This document shows positions 20,247 to 32,400 of a DNA stretch of 64,000 nucleotides, piece by piece. The position numbers and the translations under genes are program-made. This stretch comes from Apoderus coryli (lineage: Eukaryota > Arthropoda > Insecta > Coleoptera > Attelabidae). The notes beneath the pieces are model-generated. The model was given only the letters and a program-made list of their open reading frames with translations. It was not told the origin of the DNA and searched no databases. The stretch covers positions 1,054,001 to 1,118,000 of the forward strand of contig OU452211.1 of the NCBI GenBank assembly GCA_911728435.2. The letters are read 5' to 3'. Every line of letters starts with the position of its first letter. The stretch's first letter is position 1.

Positions 20247-23186
20247 ATACAGGGTGTCCAAACATGAAGGTTAAATATTAATTTGGAAAAAACGTACAAT
20301 TTTTATTTAGCATCAAATATTTAATAATATTATTTACTTATGTCTTTGGAGAACCAAATCATATTTGCAACAAATTCGATCATTTCATTTTATTTATTTT
20401 TCTTTTGTACGCTATGATTAGTATTATTTAAATAAAATAAAAAAATAAAGAAATACTCGTTATCAGTTTTCGCGACGTTTCGGTAAACTAATATCCATCT
20501 TGAAGCCAAACTGTAGATAATTCAAATAAAATATTAATTTAGTTGGCTTTGAGTAGGTGGTTATTATTTTTGTTCATGGCCAACTACTTAGATCCAAAGT
20601 AGAGTCTTTTCGTAACACGATTAGTAGCAGTAGCAGTAGGTACATAACTTCTATACCTACACTTGTTGGTAATCCAAATTGTTGAGAAGAAACTCCAAAA
20701 ATGTCACTAATGAAAACACTGTTTAAAGTTCAATATACCACTAGATTAATAATTGCAAAGTTTCACTTATATCACAAGATATTATTTAAAATTTAATGAC
20801 TGCACTCGAAATGTTCGTAGTAAGTAATGTTTATAGGAACGTCTATCACAATTCCATTCACTAGAATGGATGCAATTTAAAAACGTTGCCGGTATACATT
20901 CCGATAGATCGTGGGAATTTACCCCCACTATCACGCCTGGTTTGTTGTGGACGATGTTGAAAAGGGCCTTCTTCTCGCTGGTCGATCGGGCATCCCATAA
21001 TGACGTACTATGTGTTGTGGTGTGAGTAGAGTTGCATGGTTGATGAGAAAAAATACCTACACACTATGGTTGTAGGTATACGTACGTACCTTTGGTAGAG
21101 TTCCCACGCGCAGGGCCGTACCATATACATATGTGGCTGGTTATTGTGGGAACAATACGTAACTGTTAATATTATTACATATTATTTACTACTATTCGTT
21201 TTTCTTTTGATAATGTGTTTGGTAATAATTAACAGTGGCGGTGCATATTTATTTATGAGAAATATAAATATTACATGCGAGAGCCACTGTATATTATATA
21301 TTTTCGGCCTAGTATTATTGATATGTTTGTAGTCAAAATCTTTTATTAACTTTTGTGCAAACTGTAGGGGGTTGTGACAGTTTTTATCGTCCTATTTTTA
21401 AGCCACTGGATCAAATATATTTTTTTATTTTTTTTTTTAAATCTCTGTTCATTTCTGCTTAAAAATGTAATGACTTTTTATGGGTCTAAAGTGAACGGTT
21501 TTGTAGGAATTTACCTCTAAACAAAAGTCTGCAACTTTACTTGCAGACTTTCGTTTAGAGGCAAATTCCTGCAAAACTGTTCACTTTAGACCCATAAAAT
21601 GTTACTACTTTTTTAAGCAAAAATGAACAGGCAATTTAAGAAAAAATAAAAAAATTAATTTATTCCAGTGGCGTGAAAAATAGGGGGATAAAAAGTGTAA
21701 CTAACCCCTATAGCATGCCACTGGTTCATTTTTTCAAAATATTGTTTAAGTCAAAATATGAGTTTTTTAGAGAACATAGCGGTCACGAAATTTAAAAAAA
21801 ATATTTATAGGCGTTTTTGAATTATGACAAATTTTTGAATTTTTTTGTGTAATCTCAGGCACTTGCAGACTTTAGTTTAGAGGCAAATTTATGCAAAACC
21901 GTTCAATTTACACCTATGAAACGTTACTACTTTTTTAAGCAAAAATGAACAGGGAATTAAAAAAATAATAAAAAGATGTATTTATTCCAGTGGCGTGAAA
22001 AATAGGGGGATAAAAAGTGTCACTAACCCCTATAGCATGCCACTGGTTCATTTTTTTAAAAATATTGTTTAAGTCAAAATATGAGTTTTTTAGAGAACAT
22101 AGCGGTCACGAAATTTAAAAAAAATATTTATAGGCGTTTTTGAATTATGACAAATTTTTGAATTTTTTGTGTAATCTCAGGCACTTGCAGACTTTAGTTT
22201 AGAGGCAAATTTATGCAAAACCGTTCAATTTACACCTATGAAACGTTACTACTTTTTTAAGCAAAAATGAACAGGGAATTAAAAAAATAATAAAAAGATG
22301 TATTTATTCCAGTGGCGTGAAATATAGGGGGATAAAAAGTGTAACTAACCCCTATAGCATGCCACTGGTTCATTATTCAAAATATTGTGTAAGTCAAAAT
22401 ATGAGTTTTTTAGAGAACATAGCGGTCACGAAATTTTAAAAAAATATTTATAGGCGTTTTTGAATTATGACAAATTTTTGAAATTTTTGTGTAATCTCAA
22501 GCACTTGCAGACTTTAGTTTAGAGGCAAATTTACGCAAAACCGTTCAATTTACACCTATGAAACGTTACTACTTTTTTAAGCAAAAATGAACAGGGAATT
22601 AAAAAAATAATAAAAAGATGTATTTATTCCAGTGGCGTGAAAAATAGGGGGATAAAAAGTGTCACTAATTCCTATAGCATGCCACTGGTTCATTTTTTTA
22701 AAAATATTGTTTAAGTCAAAATATGAGTTTTTTAGAGAACATAGCGGTCACGAAATTTTAAAAAAATATTTATAGGCGTTTTTGAATTATGACAAATTTT
22801 TGAATTTTTTGTGTAATCTCAGGCACTTGCAGACTTTAGTTTAGAGGCAAATTTATGCAAAACCGTTCAATTTACACCTATGAAACGTTACTACTTTTTT
22901 AAGCAAAAATGAACAGGGAATTAAAAAAATAATAAAAAGATGTATTTATTCCAGTGGCGTGAAAAATAGGGGGATAAAAAGTATCACTAACCACTATAGC
23001 ATGCCACTGGTTCATTTTTTAAAAATATTGTTTATGTCAAAATATGAGTTTTTTAAAGGACATATCGGTGACTAAATTTGAAAAAAATATTCCAAGGACT
23101 TCTTAAATTATGGCAAATTTTCGATTTCAAATTTGAACCTTTAAGGGTATAATATGTCCCTATATCAATTTAGACACACCCTGTAT
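20247..23186. mobile_element. Element with inverted 'atacagggtgtc' ends enclosing a satellite
   Basis: The left boundary reads ATACAGGGTGTCCAAA and the right, on the minus strand, ATACAGGGTGTGTCTAAA. The interior has no coding frame; its right half is a tandem array. The same terminus occurs singly at many other places in the window, so pairing of these two ends is an inference. Confidence 0.4.
21366..23100. repeat. ~321-bp tandem array headed by an inverted copy
   Basis: The phrase ACTTGCAGACTTT starts at 21539, 21861, 22183, 22503 and 22825, a period of 320-322. Units share the blocks 'aagcaaaaatgaacagg', 'ccagtggcgtgaaaaatagg', 'gcatgccactggttcatt' and 'agagaacatagcggtcacg'. Within a unit, CCAGTGGC and GCCACTGG form an inverted pair. 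Before the first unit, 21366-21533 is the reverse complement of the first ~165 bases of the array (for example 'aagtgaacggttttg'), so the array begins as a head-to-head palindrome. Units differ by few bases, which points to recent amplification. Confidence 0.9.
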
Positions 23187-24080
23187 ATTGTTAAACGACA
23201 GAATAGAATTGGTAATTGATTGGCTATTTCCTGTCACTTTTTAACTTAATTCTGTTTGCCAATCAGACTAATCAAACAAAAAAACTATGCGTATCGGTTA
23301 GCGATTCATTGGTAATCGATTGACAAACATTTAGAAGCTTTTTCTTTTTAGTGTTTTCGAATTGCCCTCTTAAGTGCATGTTCAGAAAAGGCGTAGGAAG
23401 ATTATTACTGTGGAACATCATAATGCATGGGTGGACTAGTGTTGTTCATAGGCGTGCGCATTAAATTTATCGGAACCTAAATCTATGTTTTACAAAATCT
23501 TCGTTTTATTTTTGTTGATGGTAATATTGAAGACGTTGCGTGAGAGTAACTGTGTCCACTGTTTCTTCAGAGTTTCTTCCTGATGTTTTTGCTACTAGTG
23601 GTCGGTATTTAAGGGTTTATCACATACAGAGACATTCACTACTGACCGGTAGTATCTCTTGATGATAAAGACCATTTCTGTCAGCCAAAGGTGGTCGAGA
23701 ATCTTTAGTGGATTCTCTATATCTTTATGTAATTTTTTGCAACGCAGAGGGGAAATATTTCGTGTTCCAAAAAACCCGGAGTAATTCTATCCAATATTTG
23801 AAGAAAACGAGCCGCCTATGAAATACTTAAGAAGGAAAAAACCTCCTTTAAGGATTTTTTTATTTTGTGTGAAATGTGTAAACATAAGCTACAGTGTCCA
23901 CATCCGGTCTGGCCTACGCAACAATAATAGGTCACACGACAGGCTCTACATGAGGGTGTTTAACCATACATTATTATATACCCATTAAATTGCCCTTATA
24001 CGGGGCTGGCTAAATAAAAAACTATTTATTTTGTTTAATATATGCTGGTATATATGAATTAGTTGTTTTTATCTTCATAC
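23187..24080. other. Non-coding stretch
   Basis: Stop-rich in all frames. I see no gene or defined repeat. Confidence 0.3.
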
Positions 24081-24205
24081 AGTATGTCCACGGATGCAGA
24101 GAGATGTATTTGGATGAATTTACGCAAATAAAACCTCTAATAAATAAGATAAAAACATTCGACCGGTTAGTTAACTTCACTTTGAAATTTTGACCACCCT
24201 GTATT

Positions 24206-24392
24206 AATAATAATAATCTCTTTATTGTCTAACAGGTATTGATAAGACAAAATACAATTGCTTAGCATTAGCATACAAAAATACCCAACTTAGAACTAAC
24301 CAAAAAATAGAAAAATACAAAAAAGGAAATACACGCATCAAAACGAAAGAAAATTGGTAGGATTACAAGAACAATTAATAATCCTCAATATG
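24206..24392 (-). mobile_element. LINE 3'-end fragment with (AAT)n tail
   Basis: The stretch from 'aataataatctctttattg' through 'gaaagaaaattgg.aggattacaag' is nearly identical to 50215-50410, which is the 3' end of the LINE copy at 50206-51690. It is therefore a severely 5'-truncated copy of that family on the minus strand. Confidence 0.7.
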
Positions 24393-24497
24393 ATTCAAAT
24401 ATTTTTCCATAAAATGGTGTGTTTTCCAGACTTCAATAGAAATTTAATGGAACATTGTACGTCTTAGTGTTGTGTTTGTTCGATTGTTGACATGCCA

Positions 24498-24527
24498 CTG
24501 ATGATGGGACTGGTCTAGTCCCGAAAC
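24498..24527 (+). ncRNA. Hammerhead-like fold, near-canonical core
   Basis: CTGATGA (24498-24504), one extra T, GGGACT (24506-24511), a five-base loop, AGTCCC (24517-24522) and GAAAC (24523-24527). Stem II is six perfect pairs. The extra base between CTGATGA and stem II departs from the strict hammerhead, and no stem III cleavage triplet could be placed, so this is called hammerhead-like only. Confidence 0.4.
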
Positions 24528-25480
24528 ATGTATGGCCGATAGTTTCTATTAAATTTATTTTGTGGAGATTCGACTTTCATTTAAACACTAAAACATTATT
24601 ATATATTTAGAAAAATAGCACTTAATGGTATTTTACCTACACCAATGGATGTTGGACGGATATAAAAAATCACAGGTGCCCGATTAAATCTGAACATGTG
24701 GGTTTGTGTTAATATCTTGTTGTTCACAAAATAATACTTGTGAATGATTTATCTATCGCCGTCTTCTTTCTATTTTTTTTTTTTTAATAAGTGTGTTATT
24801 AGGATTTTACAAAAATTTCTAGTTATATACTTATACAAAAAAAAAAAAATATAGCAGGTACTTCAAGAACAGCCTAAAAAAGGATGTTGATGATTTTTTC
24901 TCACGGGACGAAATTGAAAATGTGAGAAACTTTTATTTTTGTTGAGATCTAATATCCAATAAGCTCTTATTTTTTTAGACCAAACAATTTTTTGAATTGC
25001 GTAAGGACTTTTACTTTTAACTAAGTAAAATGGTTCAAATTTTGCTTCACGAGTTTGCTAAACTTCTCTCTACTTTCGTTACTCGTTGAACAACGTGTTA
25101 TTTTTTTTTTGTTCTTTTCTGTTCTTTACCATAATTTCGAAACATTTTAATTTTACCCAGAAATTGTAATTTTAAAAAATTTAAAATAATTCTGTTCCTA
25201 TTTCTGAAATTTTTTTTTATCAACAAACCTAAATTTATTTTGATTTCCTCAATATTATTTCATTTTTTGTATTTATAGAATTTCAAAAATTAATAGCAAT
25301 ATGTTTGATTTAATATTAAGAAATAATTATATTTATTTAAAAAATACAGAAAATCGAGTTTGAAAATTTTAGGTCAAAACTGGTCCTTAGTAAACAGCAT
25401 TAATAAAATTATTTTTTCTTATTTATTATTCTTGAACCTTGATCTTCAATTTCTTCTTGTTTTTCTTTTTCTTGGGATGA
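24528..25480. other. AT-rich, homopolymer-rich stretch
   Basis: Long T and A runs, no coding frame; nothing recognised. Confidence 0.3.
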
Positions 25481-25600
25481 GGTTCACAAGTTTAAAAAAA
25501 GAATATTTTTTTTTTTGTAACTATTTTTTTAATGGTTTCATGTCATTTTTTTTTCTTCAACGTTTCGACTAGACTCTGCTAGTCTTTTTTAAGAAATTCT
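25480..25600 (-). ncRNA. Decayed copy of a hammerhead-like repeat (family of 52150)
   Basis: On the minus strand, GACTAG (25584-25579), a six-base loop, CTAGTC (25572-25567) and GAAACGTTG form stem II plus the GAAA core. Downstream 'atgacatgaaa' and 'gaacctcatcccaagaaaa' match the copy at 52155-52260. The 5' core has decayed to CTTAAAAAA where the sister has CTGAAGAA. Stem II differs from the sister at two base pairs in a compensating way. Confidence 0.5.
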
Positions 25601-26300
25601 TTTTTTTCCAATTCACAAACATTTCCTTTTCCTTTTTTTTATTATTACATTTTTGTTTTTAAGTACGTATACACGACCTTGTTCTACAATCTGACAATAA
25701 ACTTTTTAAAAAAATTTTAAAAAAAATTTATTGTCCTAAAATTTTCAAATCCGAATTTCTCGAAAACCTTTAAGTTTTTCGAGAAAAAAGAAGTATGTCT
25801 TTTTTATGTAGAAAACTTTATTTTATCACATTTTTGACAAAAAATGAAGAAAAATCCCAAGGAAAAAAGTTAGGTTATAATTAAGGCAAGGGTCCCCCCC
25901 GTTTACCCACCTATGGTCATCCTTTTTTATTCCATGTCATGTCAGTTTACGATATTTAACTAGGTGAATAAATATGCTACATTTGGTTAATTCATCTTGA
26001 TTCGTTTCGAAAATATTTCAAAAAAATCGTCCTCAGGCAGTCATCATTCATACCCTGTATATTTGTATTCATAAATACTTTTTCTGAATACCCGTTCTCG
26101 TACATTGTTCGAATTTAGTAATTCTTACCTATACCTATGGTGGAACAGTTATACAACTTGTTTATTTTTTTTTTCAATTGACCCTTTTGGTAGCCGAAGC
26201 TTCGCGAGCTTTATTTTGCTGCCAAAAATGTTCCCACGGTTATATCAGAACTGTATATAATATATGGTTTGTTTACCTATGCCAAACTGGGTAAAAGATA
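25601..26300. other. Non-coding stretch
   Basis: AT-rich with a lone 'accctgtatat' terminus at about 26052. No gene seen. Confidence 0.3.
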
Positions 26301-26344
26301 AACCAAAAATTAAAAAACCTTTATTTTGTAATATTTGCCTCCAA

Positions 26345-26740
26345 AATTAATTTTGGGAACAAAATATGGGTTTCGGAACAACAACTGATTTTGGACGACC
26401 TTCACGAAATTCGTCTTGGAGTGAACTACGACCACGATTGAATTCACCATACCATCGATAAACACTGGTCCTTGATGCAGCTTCATCGCCAAAAATTGAA
26501 TTAAGTTCATCCATGCACTGTTGCTGAGTTAATCCATATCGAAAGTTGTAAAAATAATCGCACGAAAATGTTCACGATTTAATTCCATTTTTGAACCGAG
26601 ATGAATCTGTAGCGCTCGTAAGTCAAAAGGTTCTGAGTACGTATAACCTCAAAAATGTCCAACTTTACGATAGAGCTGTCAGTTGGCAGTTTCCAACACC
26701 AGGGTTGCCAAATCCCGAAATATAAACGGCAACCCGCGTA
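26345..26740 (-). mobile_element. Mariner transposon, 5' end fragment
   Basis: Reading the minus strand, the terminus 'ggttgcc...gctctatcgtaaa.ttggacatttttgaggtt' (26740-26650) leads into a coding part that begins HFRAIIFYN, with YGLTQQQCMDELNSIF, ASRTSVYRWYGEF and SLQDEFREGRPKSVVVPK. This is the DNA-binding helix-turn-helix half of a mariner transposase. It stops abruptly at about 26345; the catalytic DDD domain is missing. The copy at 53205-55320 belongs to the same family. Confidence 0.8.
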
Positions 26741-27236
26741 TAAATAAATATTTGAAACCGATTATTTACTATTTTTTATTTATTTACTCGGGAATAGACC
26801 TACTCTAAAAATATCTAATAAAAATTTGTTCTGATTTATCTTAAGAAGGAATATCTTTTATTATGTATAAAAAATATAAATTAACGTTCCCAAAAGGGAA
26901 AGAATACACTCTCAAGGTCTAGTTCATTAGGGCGCCTAACGGTATTTTTTTTTATGTTAGTAGGTAGGATAGTTTATATAATATAACAAATCGGCATTTT
27001 TGAACACATGAGAATCACTTTCCAAGCATGACACCCTTATTTTTTTATGCGTGTGTGTTTTTATTATCCCACAATGTAATTTGATATCTGTGAAAGGGCA
27101 GTTATATAATATAATTACTATAGTTGTTATTAGTAAGTCATATAACAGAAGCAGAGGTGTATTGTAGTATCTAGAAGCCGGTCAAGTCTAGACAACAAAG
27201 CCCGTTCTCATTGTATTTTAGCCCTTAAGGCAATTT
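26741..27236. other. Non-coding stretch
   Basis: No coding frame or repeat recognised. Confidence 0.3.
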
Positions 27237-27545
27237 TACTTGCAGACTTTTGTTTAGAGCCAAATTCCTGCAAAACCGTTCACTTTAGACCCATAATCAG
27301 TTACTAATTTTTTAAGCAAAAATGAACAGGGAATTAAAAAAAAAATAAAACGGTATATTTATTCCAGTGGCGTAAAAAATAGGGGGATAAAAAGTGTCAC
27401 TAGCCCCTATAGCACGCCACTGGTTCATTGTTAAAAAATATTGTTTAAGTCAAAATATGAGTTTTTTAAAGAACATAGCGGTCACGAAATTTTAAAAAAA
27501 TATTTATAGGCGTTTTTGATTTATGGCAAATTTTCGAAATTTTAT
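27237..27545 (+). repeat. Solo copy of the ~321-bp satellite unit
   Basis: From ACTTGCAGACTTTTG to 'ggcgtttttgatttatggc' this stretch is one full unit of the array at 21539-23100, including the CCAGTGGC...GCCACTGG pair, about 4 kb away in the same orientation. It shows the unit also exists as a dispersed element. Confidence 0.85.
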
Positions 27546-29450
27546 TTTTATTGTATTACATTGAATCTCCTTTACATCAAACTTAATAATGTTGGACTTC
27601 CCAACACCAAAGCAAGGGTAGGTTGTATAGGTAAACATTTTTTTTACCCTTCCCTAATATTATTTATATGTATCGGAACTCGTGTGACCATACGTGTGCA
27701 CTCAAGTCTGTGTGACAAAACAAATCGGAAGTTCCCATAGAGTTCGAAGACTCTAATACAGGTGCTTCATATTCATACCTATAATGCATAGTGAGTCGAC
27801 CCTCTATTTCCTCTCTGTTCCCACCCTTCGAGATAATAATTTTAGTGTAGGTATACTTAACGAAATGTATTGGGTCCGGCAAAAGTATTCATTTGATCAA
27901 ATGCGATAGTAGAACTTATTGAATGCTTTTTGTGCTCTTTTCACGAAATAAATATCAATATCTGCCCTGAATTGAAGAGCTAGATACATAAGCTACAAAG
28001 TCAATATAATGTGGCAGCATATGTGCAAAACCAATCAAGTTCCCCAAAGACTTTAACATTACGTTTCGACCCTTGTTTTGTTCAAGAACGATATTATCCG
28101 TTGTGTATCATTATTGCTTTGATCCACAATTTTCTGAATCGAGGTAATTTTGTAAAAAAACTGGAAATACGGGGGTCGTTTCAAACAAAATATCAGGCCA
28201 TTTATGTTAATATATCAAGGGTTATAGATGGTAATCCAGAAGGTGTCAGACATTCTCACTAGGCTCAAAGAGAGGACTAAATTAAAAGAATCCAAAAAAC
28301 TGGGAATACGAGGGTCGTTTGTGAACTGTTTCAAATTACATGATGATATGATTTATTTGTGAATATTTTGTAATGATTTCACAAAAAGTTCTTTTATTTT
28401 GGCGATCCCTATAACTAGTTGTATAAAAGATACACAGTTTTATACCTGAAAATATGTAGACTAATATTTTTTCTTTTTCATTCATATGAGAAGTAGAGGA
28501 TAGTGACAAGAAATTTTAATATTTGAATATGCGACCTTTTGTGTATTGAATGCTGGACAGTACCCTTATTGTAACTATCTTACTGTATGGGGTTGATTTG
28601 GGGGTAGTGACACACGATAGATAATAGTTGAAGCGTGCATGGTACTTTTTCAATAATATAATATATTATCATGTCTTTCAAAAAGTCCGAGTCATATGGG
28701 AACTGTTTTTGTAAAATCTAAATAGAATTTTTGTTTGGCATATTCAAAAAACTTAATTTTATGCCCCTGTAAAGTATGAAATATGTTTTAATAAAATAAT
28801 TCCTGGTCTTAATAAATTTGTAAATAATTTATTTTAAGCGAAAAATATAAATAATAATAAATTACAAAATATATAATAATACAAAATAAACAATAACATA
28901 AAAAAATACTGAGTTTTGTTTAAATAACAATAATAATAATAAATAAATACGAAACATAATAATATTATAATAATTTAACTAAATATTAATAAATACACAA
29001 AATATAATAAAATTTATAAATAACAAATTATTTTTTTATATAAACAAACAACAAACAATATATCAATGAAATTGCACAAGTACACGGCGCTGGCGATTCA
29101 AAATTACTTAACAAGTAAGAATAGTGAATGATTATACAGGGTGTCCCAATCTAATCCTGTTTAAAAAATATTGAAAAAACTTTAACATTGTAAGTTATTT
29201 TTCACGTAAAAAAGTTATGGGTAAACTATAAATACCTTTACAAAATAATTGCAGTGCAGTGTTGTAATTTTTAACAAAGTAATAAAAATCAATTTGAATC
29301 ATAGATTAATAATAATTCTAAAGGCACATAGTTACCAAAGGATCTTGGGAGGAGGATTACCGAAGTTTATAAAGGACGTAATTTCCGCCTCATTTGTCAG
29401 ACTTAAATATCTGAATCACAATTTAATTTTCAAGGTAATTTTGGCTATAG
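27546..29450. other. Non-coding stretch upstream of the ANKRD29 3' end
   Basis: No gene is supported. It includes a TA-flanked 'attgggtccggca' like a mariner terminus at about 27870, a short duplicated phrase around 28160 and 28300 (ggtcgttt), a very AT-rich run at 28800-29060, and a 'tacagggtgtccc' terminus at 29135. Confidence 0.3.
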
Positions 29451-32400
29451 CTAGGATGTAGATTTGACGAATTTTTTCAAAAATTCACTAAGGCTATAAT
29501 GTTTATGCTTCATAGCAATATCAGCAGGTGTGAGACCTTCCTGGTTGCGTAAACTTGGATTTGCACCAGCTGCAATTAATTGTTTGCAAACGTTTAGATT
29601 CCCGGAAAATGCGGCAGCATGAAGAGCAGTTTCACCGTTCTGAAAAATTGATTTCTATATAGCAATACGCAACATCACGGTGCTTGGTGTATTTACCACT
29701 AGTAGTTTAATGCAAGGTTTGTATTTTAATAATTCAGAAACAACGGCTGAATGGCCTTTATGTGATGCTTTGAACAGAGGAGTACCGCCATCCTGAAAAT
29801 GAATCAAGAAAAATGTCATTCGTAGGTATAGAGGCCATATTTATATAGTTGCTTACATATCGCGCTGAATCCACATAGGCTCCTGCGGTCAATAGGCGAC
29901 TAACGATATGATCATGTCCCATTTGAGCTGCGATCCACAATGGGGTAGCCCCATCCGTTCTTCTGGTATCTGGTTTGGCCCCATTGGCCAAAAGATATAC
30001 CAATATTTCATAGTGACCATTTTGAGCAGCTACAAATAGTGGTGTTGCTTTATCCTAAGAACAAAAACAAATGAATGTATAGACAATGTGAAATCTGCTA
30101 AGATTTCCTCAGTCGCTTACCCTCGAGCTGAGATATCATGTTTGGGAAGACAAAGAAGAAGGTGGACGGGGTCTTATTAAGCAGTGTTTAAAGTAAGATG
30201 GTTTACCTTCATGTGTGAATTTATATTGGCACCTTTGCTTACAAGTTCCTTAACAACATCCACATGGCCGCATTGACTAGCAACAAATAGAGGATTACTT
30301 CCATCCTAGAAGAAAAAGAGATGCTTTTATATTTATAGGTTAGTTAGTCCATTTAAAATATTTTTGGACGTTTTTCTGGCCTCATTTGGGCGTCCACTGC
30401 CTGTGTTTCATGTTCTCACATTTTCCGGGACACCCTATATATGTTTATTTGTTGTATATGCCATATGAATAGCCCTGTATATTCTAAAACGAAAACAATG
30501 TCAAATTGTTCCGACAAAACACATAAAAAAATGTCAATTAATTACAAATCTTTATAACAAAATCATTAATTCATTTACAATCATTCAAAAAACGATACAA
30601 ATTCATGTGAGTCATTAAGAGACTACTTTTTTTTTTCCTTTGCAAATGTTGATAATCTATCGCCGATTGTTACGAAGATTATTAGCAAACTTTCATCAAA
30701 GAAGCGTGAACTACAGTGATGACGAAGATGCATTCAAAAAACGTGGTCAGGCATATGAGAATCAATATATTAGAAAACTAAATGCAGAATTAATTGAGAA
30801 ATTAAGAAAAGAATTAGTTGAGAAGAGAAAAGAGCACATTAAAAACAAAATGGAAAAACAAAAACAAGAAATTAAGGAGAAGAATAATAATAAAGACAAA
30901 CAAAACAAGAAATAAGTACCTAATCCATATTGATTATGTAGATATAAATGAAATACACTCAAAAAAGTTTATATTTTCTGATTAAATAGAAGCTAAGTTC
31001 TTTGCCCTTGTTAAGGCTCGCGTTTGTCGCACAAAAAGTGATGTTATGTCCGCGGATAGACTATAATTTATAGGACAAATCAACCAAAAATTTGAGCACG
31101 ACAAAAAGTTATTCTTGCTCATAGTTTTTGCTTGTCGTGCCTAAATTTCATTCGTCGTATTGCACAGTGGGCCCAAAACAAAAATTAGTGCGACAAAATT
31201 ATATTAATGAGAAAACATATATATTTTCGTATCCAGAAGTGTTCAATAACAATTAGAAACAATATTTATTTCAGTGGCTTGCAGGGGTGGTGAACAAACC
31301 TTCAAAGGTTAATATTTCTAAGTAATCTCACACATCAACTAACAGAATAAAATGGAATATTGTTGCTTGAATTGGATAAATACAAACAACAAACATAAAA
31401 AGCACTCGCATTTCTATCGCACCCTAAACATTCACTAGACGGCCGTTTCGTCGATTCAGGACTCATCAGTATACGACAAAAATGTCATAGCGCTGAGTAG
31501 TTATAAAACTAGAAAAATAGTAGTAGTAAAGAATAAAAAAATAGTATACTAATATAATACAGGTCGCACCATCTAGTTGCTGTAGCCCAGTGCGGATTGC
31601 TTGCCCACTTTTACTACAACTAGATGTTGGGCGCAACAAATCCAATTCTAAAAACAGAAAATACACTATATACAAAGACTTAATATTACCAGAAGTCATT
31701 ATTTCTCCTACTAATAACTAAAAAAATAAAATATATACACAAGTCTTAATATTTACAAAAGTACACAAGTTTTAATATTTACAAAACTCATCACAACTCT
31801 CAGAAGAATCACTAGTAGACGAGCGTGTATCGTCTTCATCACTATGTTCGCTGTCTGAACGAGTTTCCTTTGCTTGAGGTCTAGACGCAAACAAAATTTT
31901 AGGAGCATTTAGTAGAAACAACACTTCAGGTCCTAAGCTGGTTTTGGCTTTAGTTGGCAACTTTCTTAATCCAGTTATATAAGGATCAGACGACACAAGA
32001 TGTGTATTAATTAAATCTGTTAGCAGTTATGCGGGAAAATTTTCTTGTGTTTGCTAATCTGAATTGCTTAAAATCTTTGAATCGTGATTCTTGAGCCTCT
32101 TCTGATAATTCGCCAATTGCAAGTAACGCAGATTTAATAATTTGGCTTCCATGCAAAAGAAGTTTATGAACCGACACCGGCATAAAATACCAAGGATATG
32201 TTTCTTTCCTGTTGTTTTTTTCCTCTCGTGGGCGTTGTTTGTGTTGCTTCCTGTATTATTTTCACAGTACTTCTGTGTCCCTTACTTCCCAATGAACTAC
32301 ATGCAGCGAAAGTTAGTTCTTCCGTAGTAAAACCCTCCCTGAGTGTTTTTGTTCGCCGTTCTTTAGTTCGAACAGAAGCAGTACTGAAATCAGGATTCTG

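Noticed and set aside
20461..20520. Minus-strand 'CTTCAAGATGG...ACCGAAACGTCGCG' as another hammerhead
   Set aside because: The 5' core is CTTCAAGA rather than CTGANGA and stem II has only two pairs; at most a decayed relative.
21144..21332. 62-codon hydrophobic ORF
   Set aside because: AT-driven Leu/Ile/Phe composition with no family resemblance, in a repeat region.
21366..23100. Regular repeats considered as a CRISPR array
   Set aside because: Units are ~321 bp with no short repeat/spacer alternation, and this is eukaryotic DNA.
27866..27900. 'TAttgggtccggcaaaag' as a mariner terminus
   Set aside because: No matching inverted end or transposase nearby, so no element can be delimited.
28011..28262. 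83-codon ORF in the spacer before ANKRD29
   Set aside because: No homology recognised and no splice or promoter context; treated as random.
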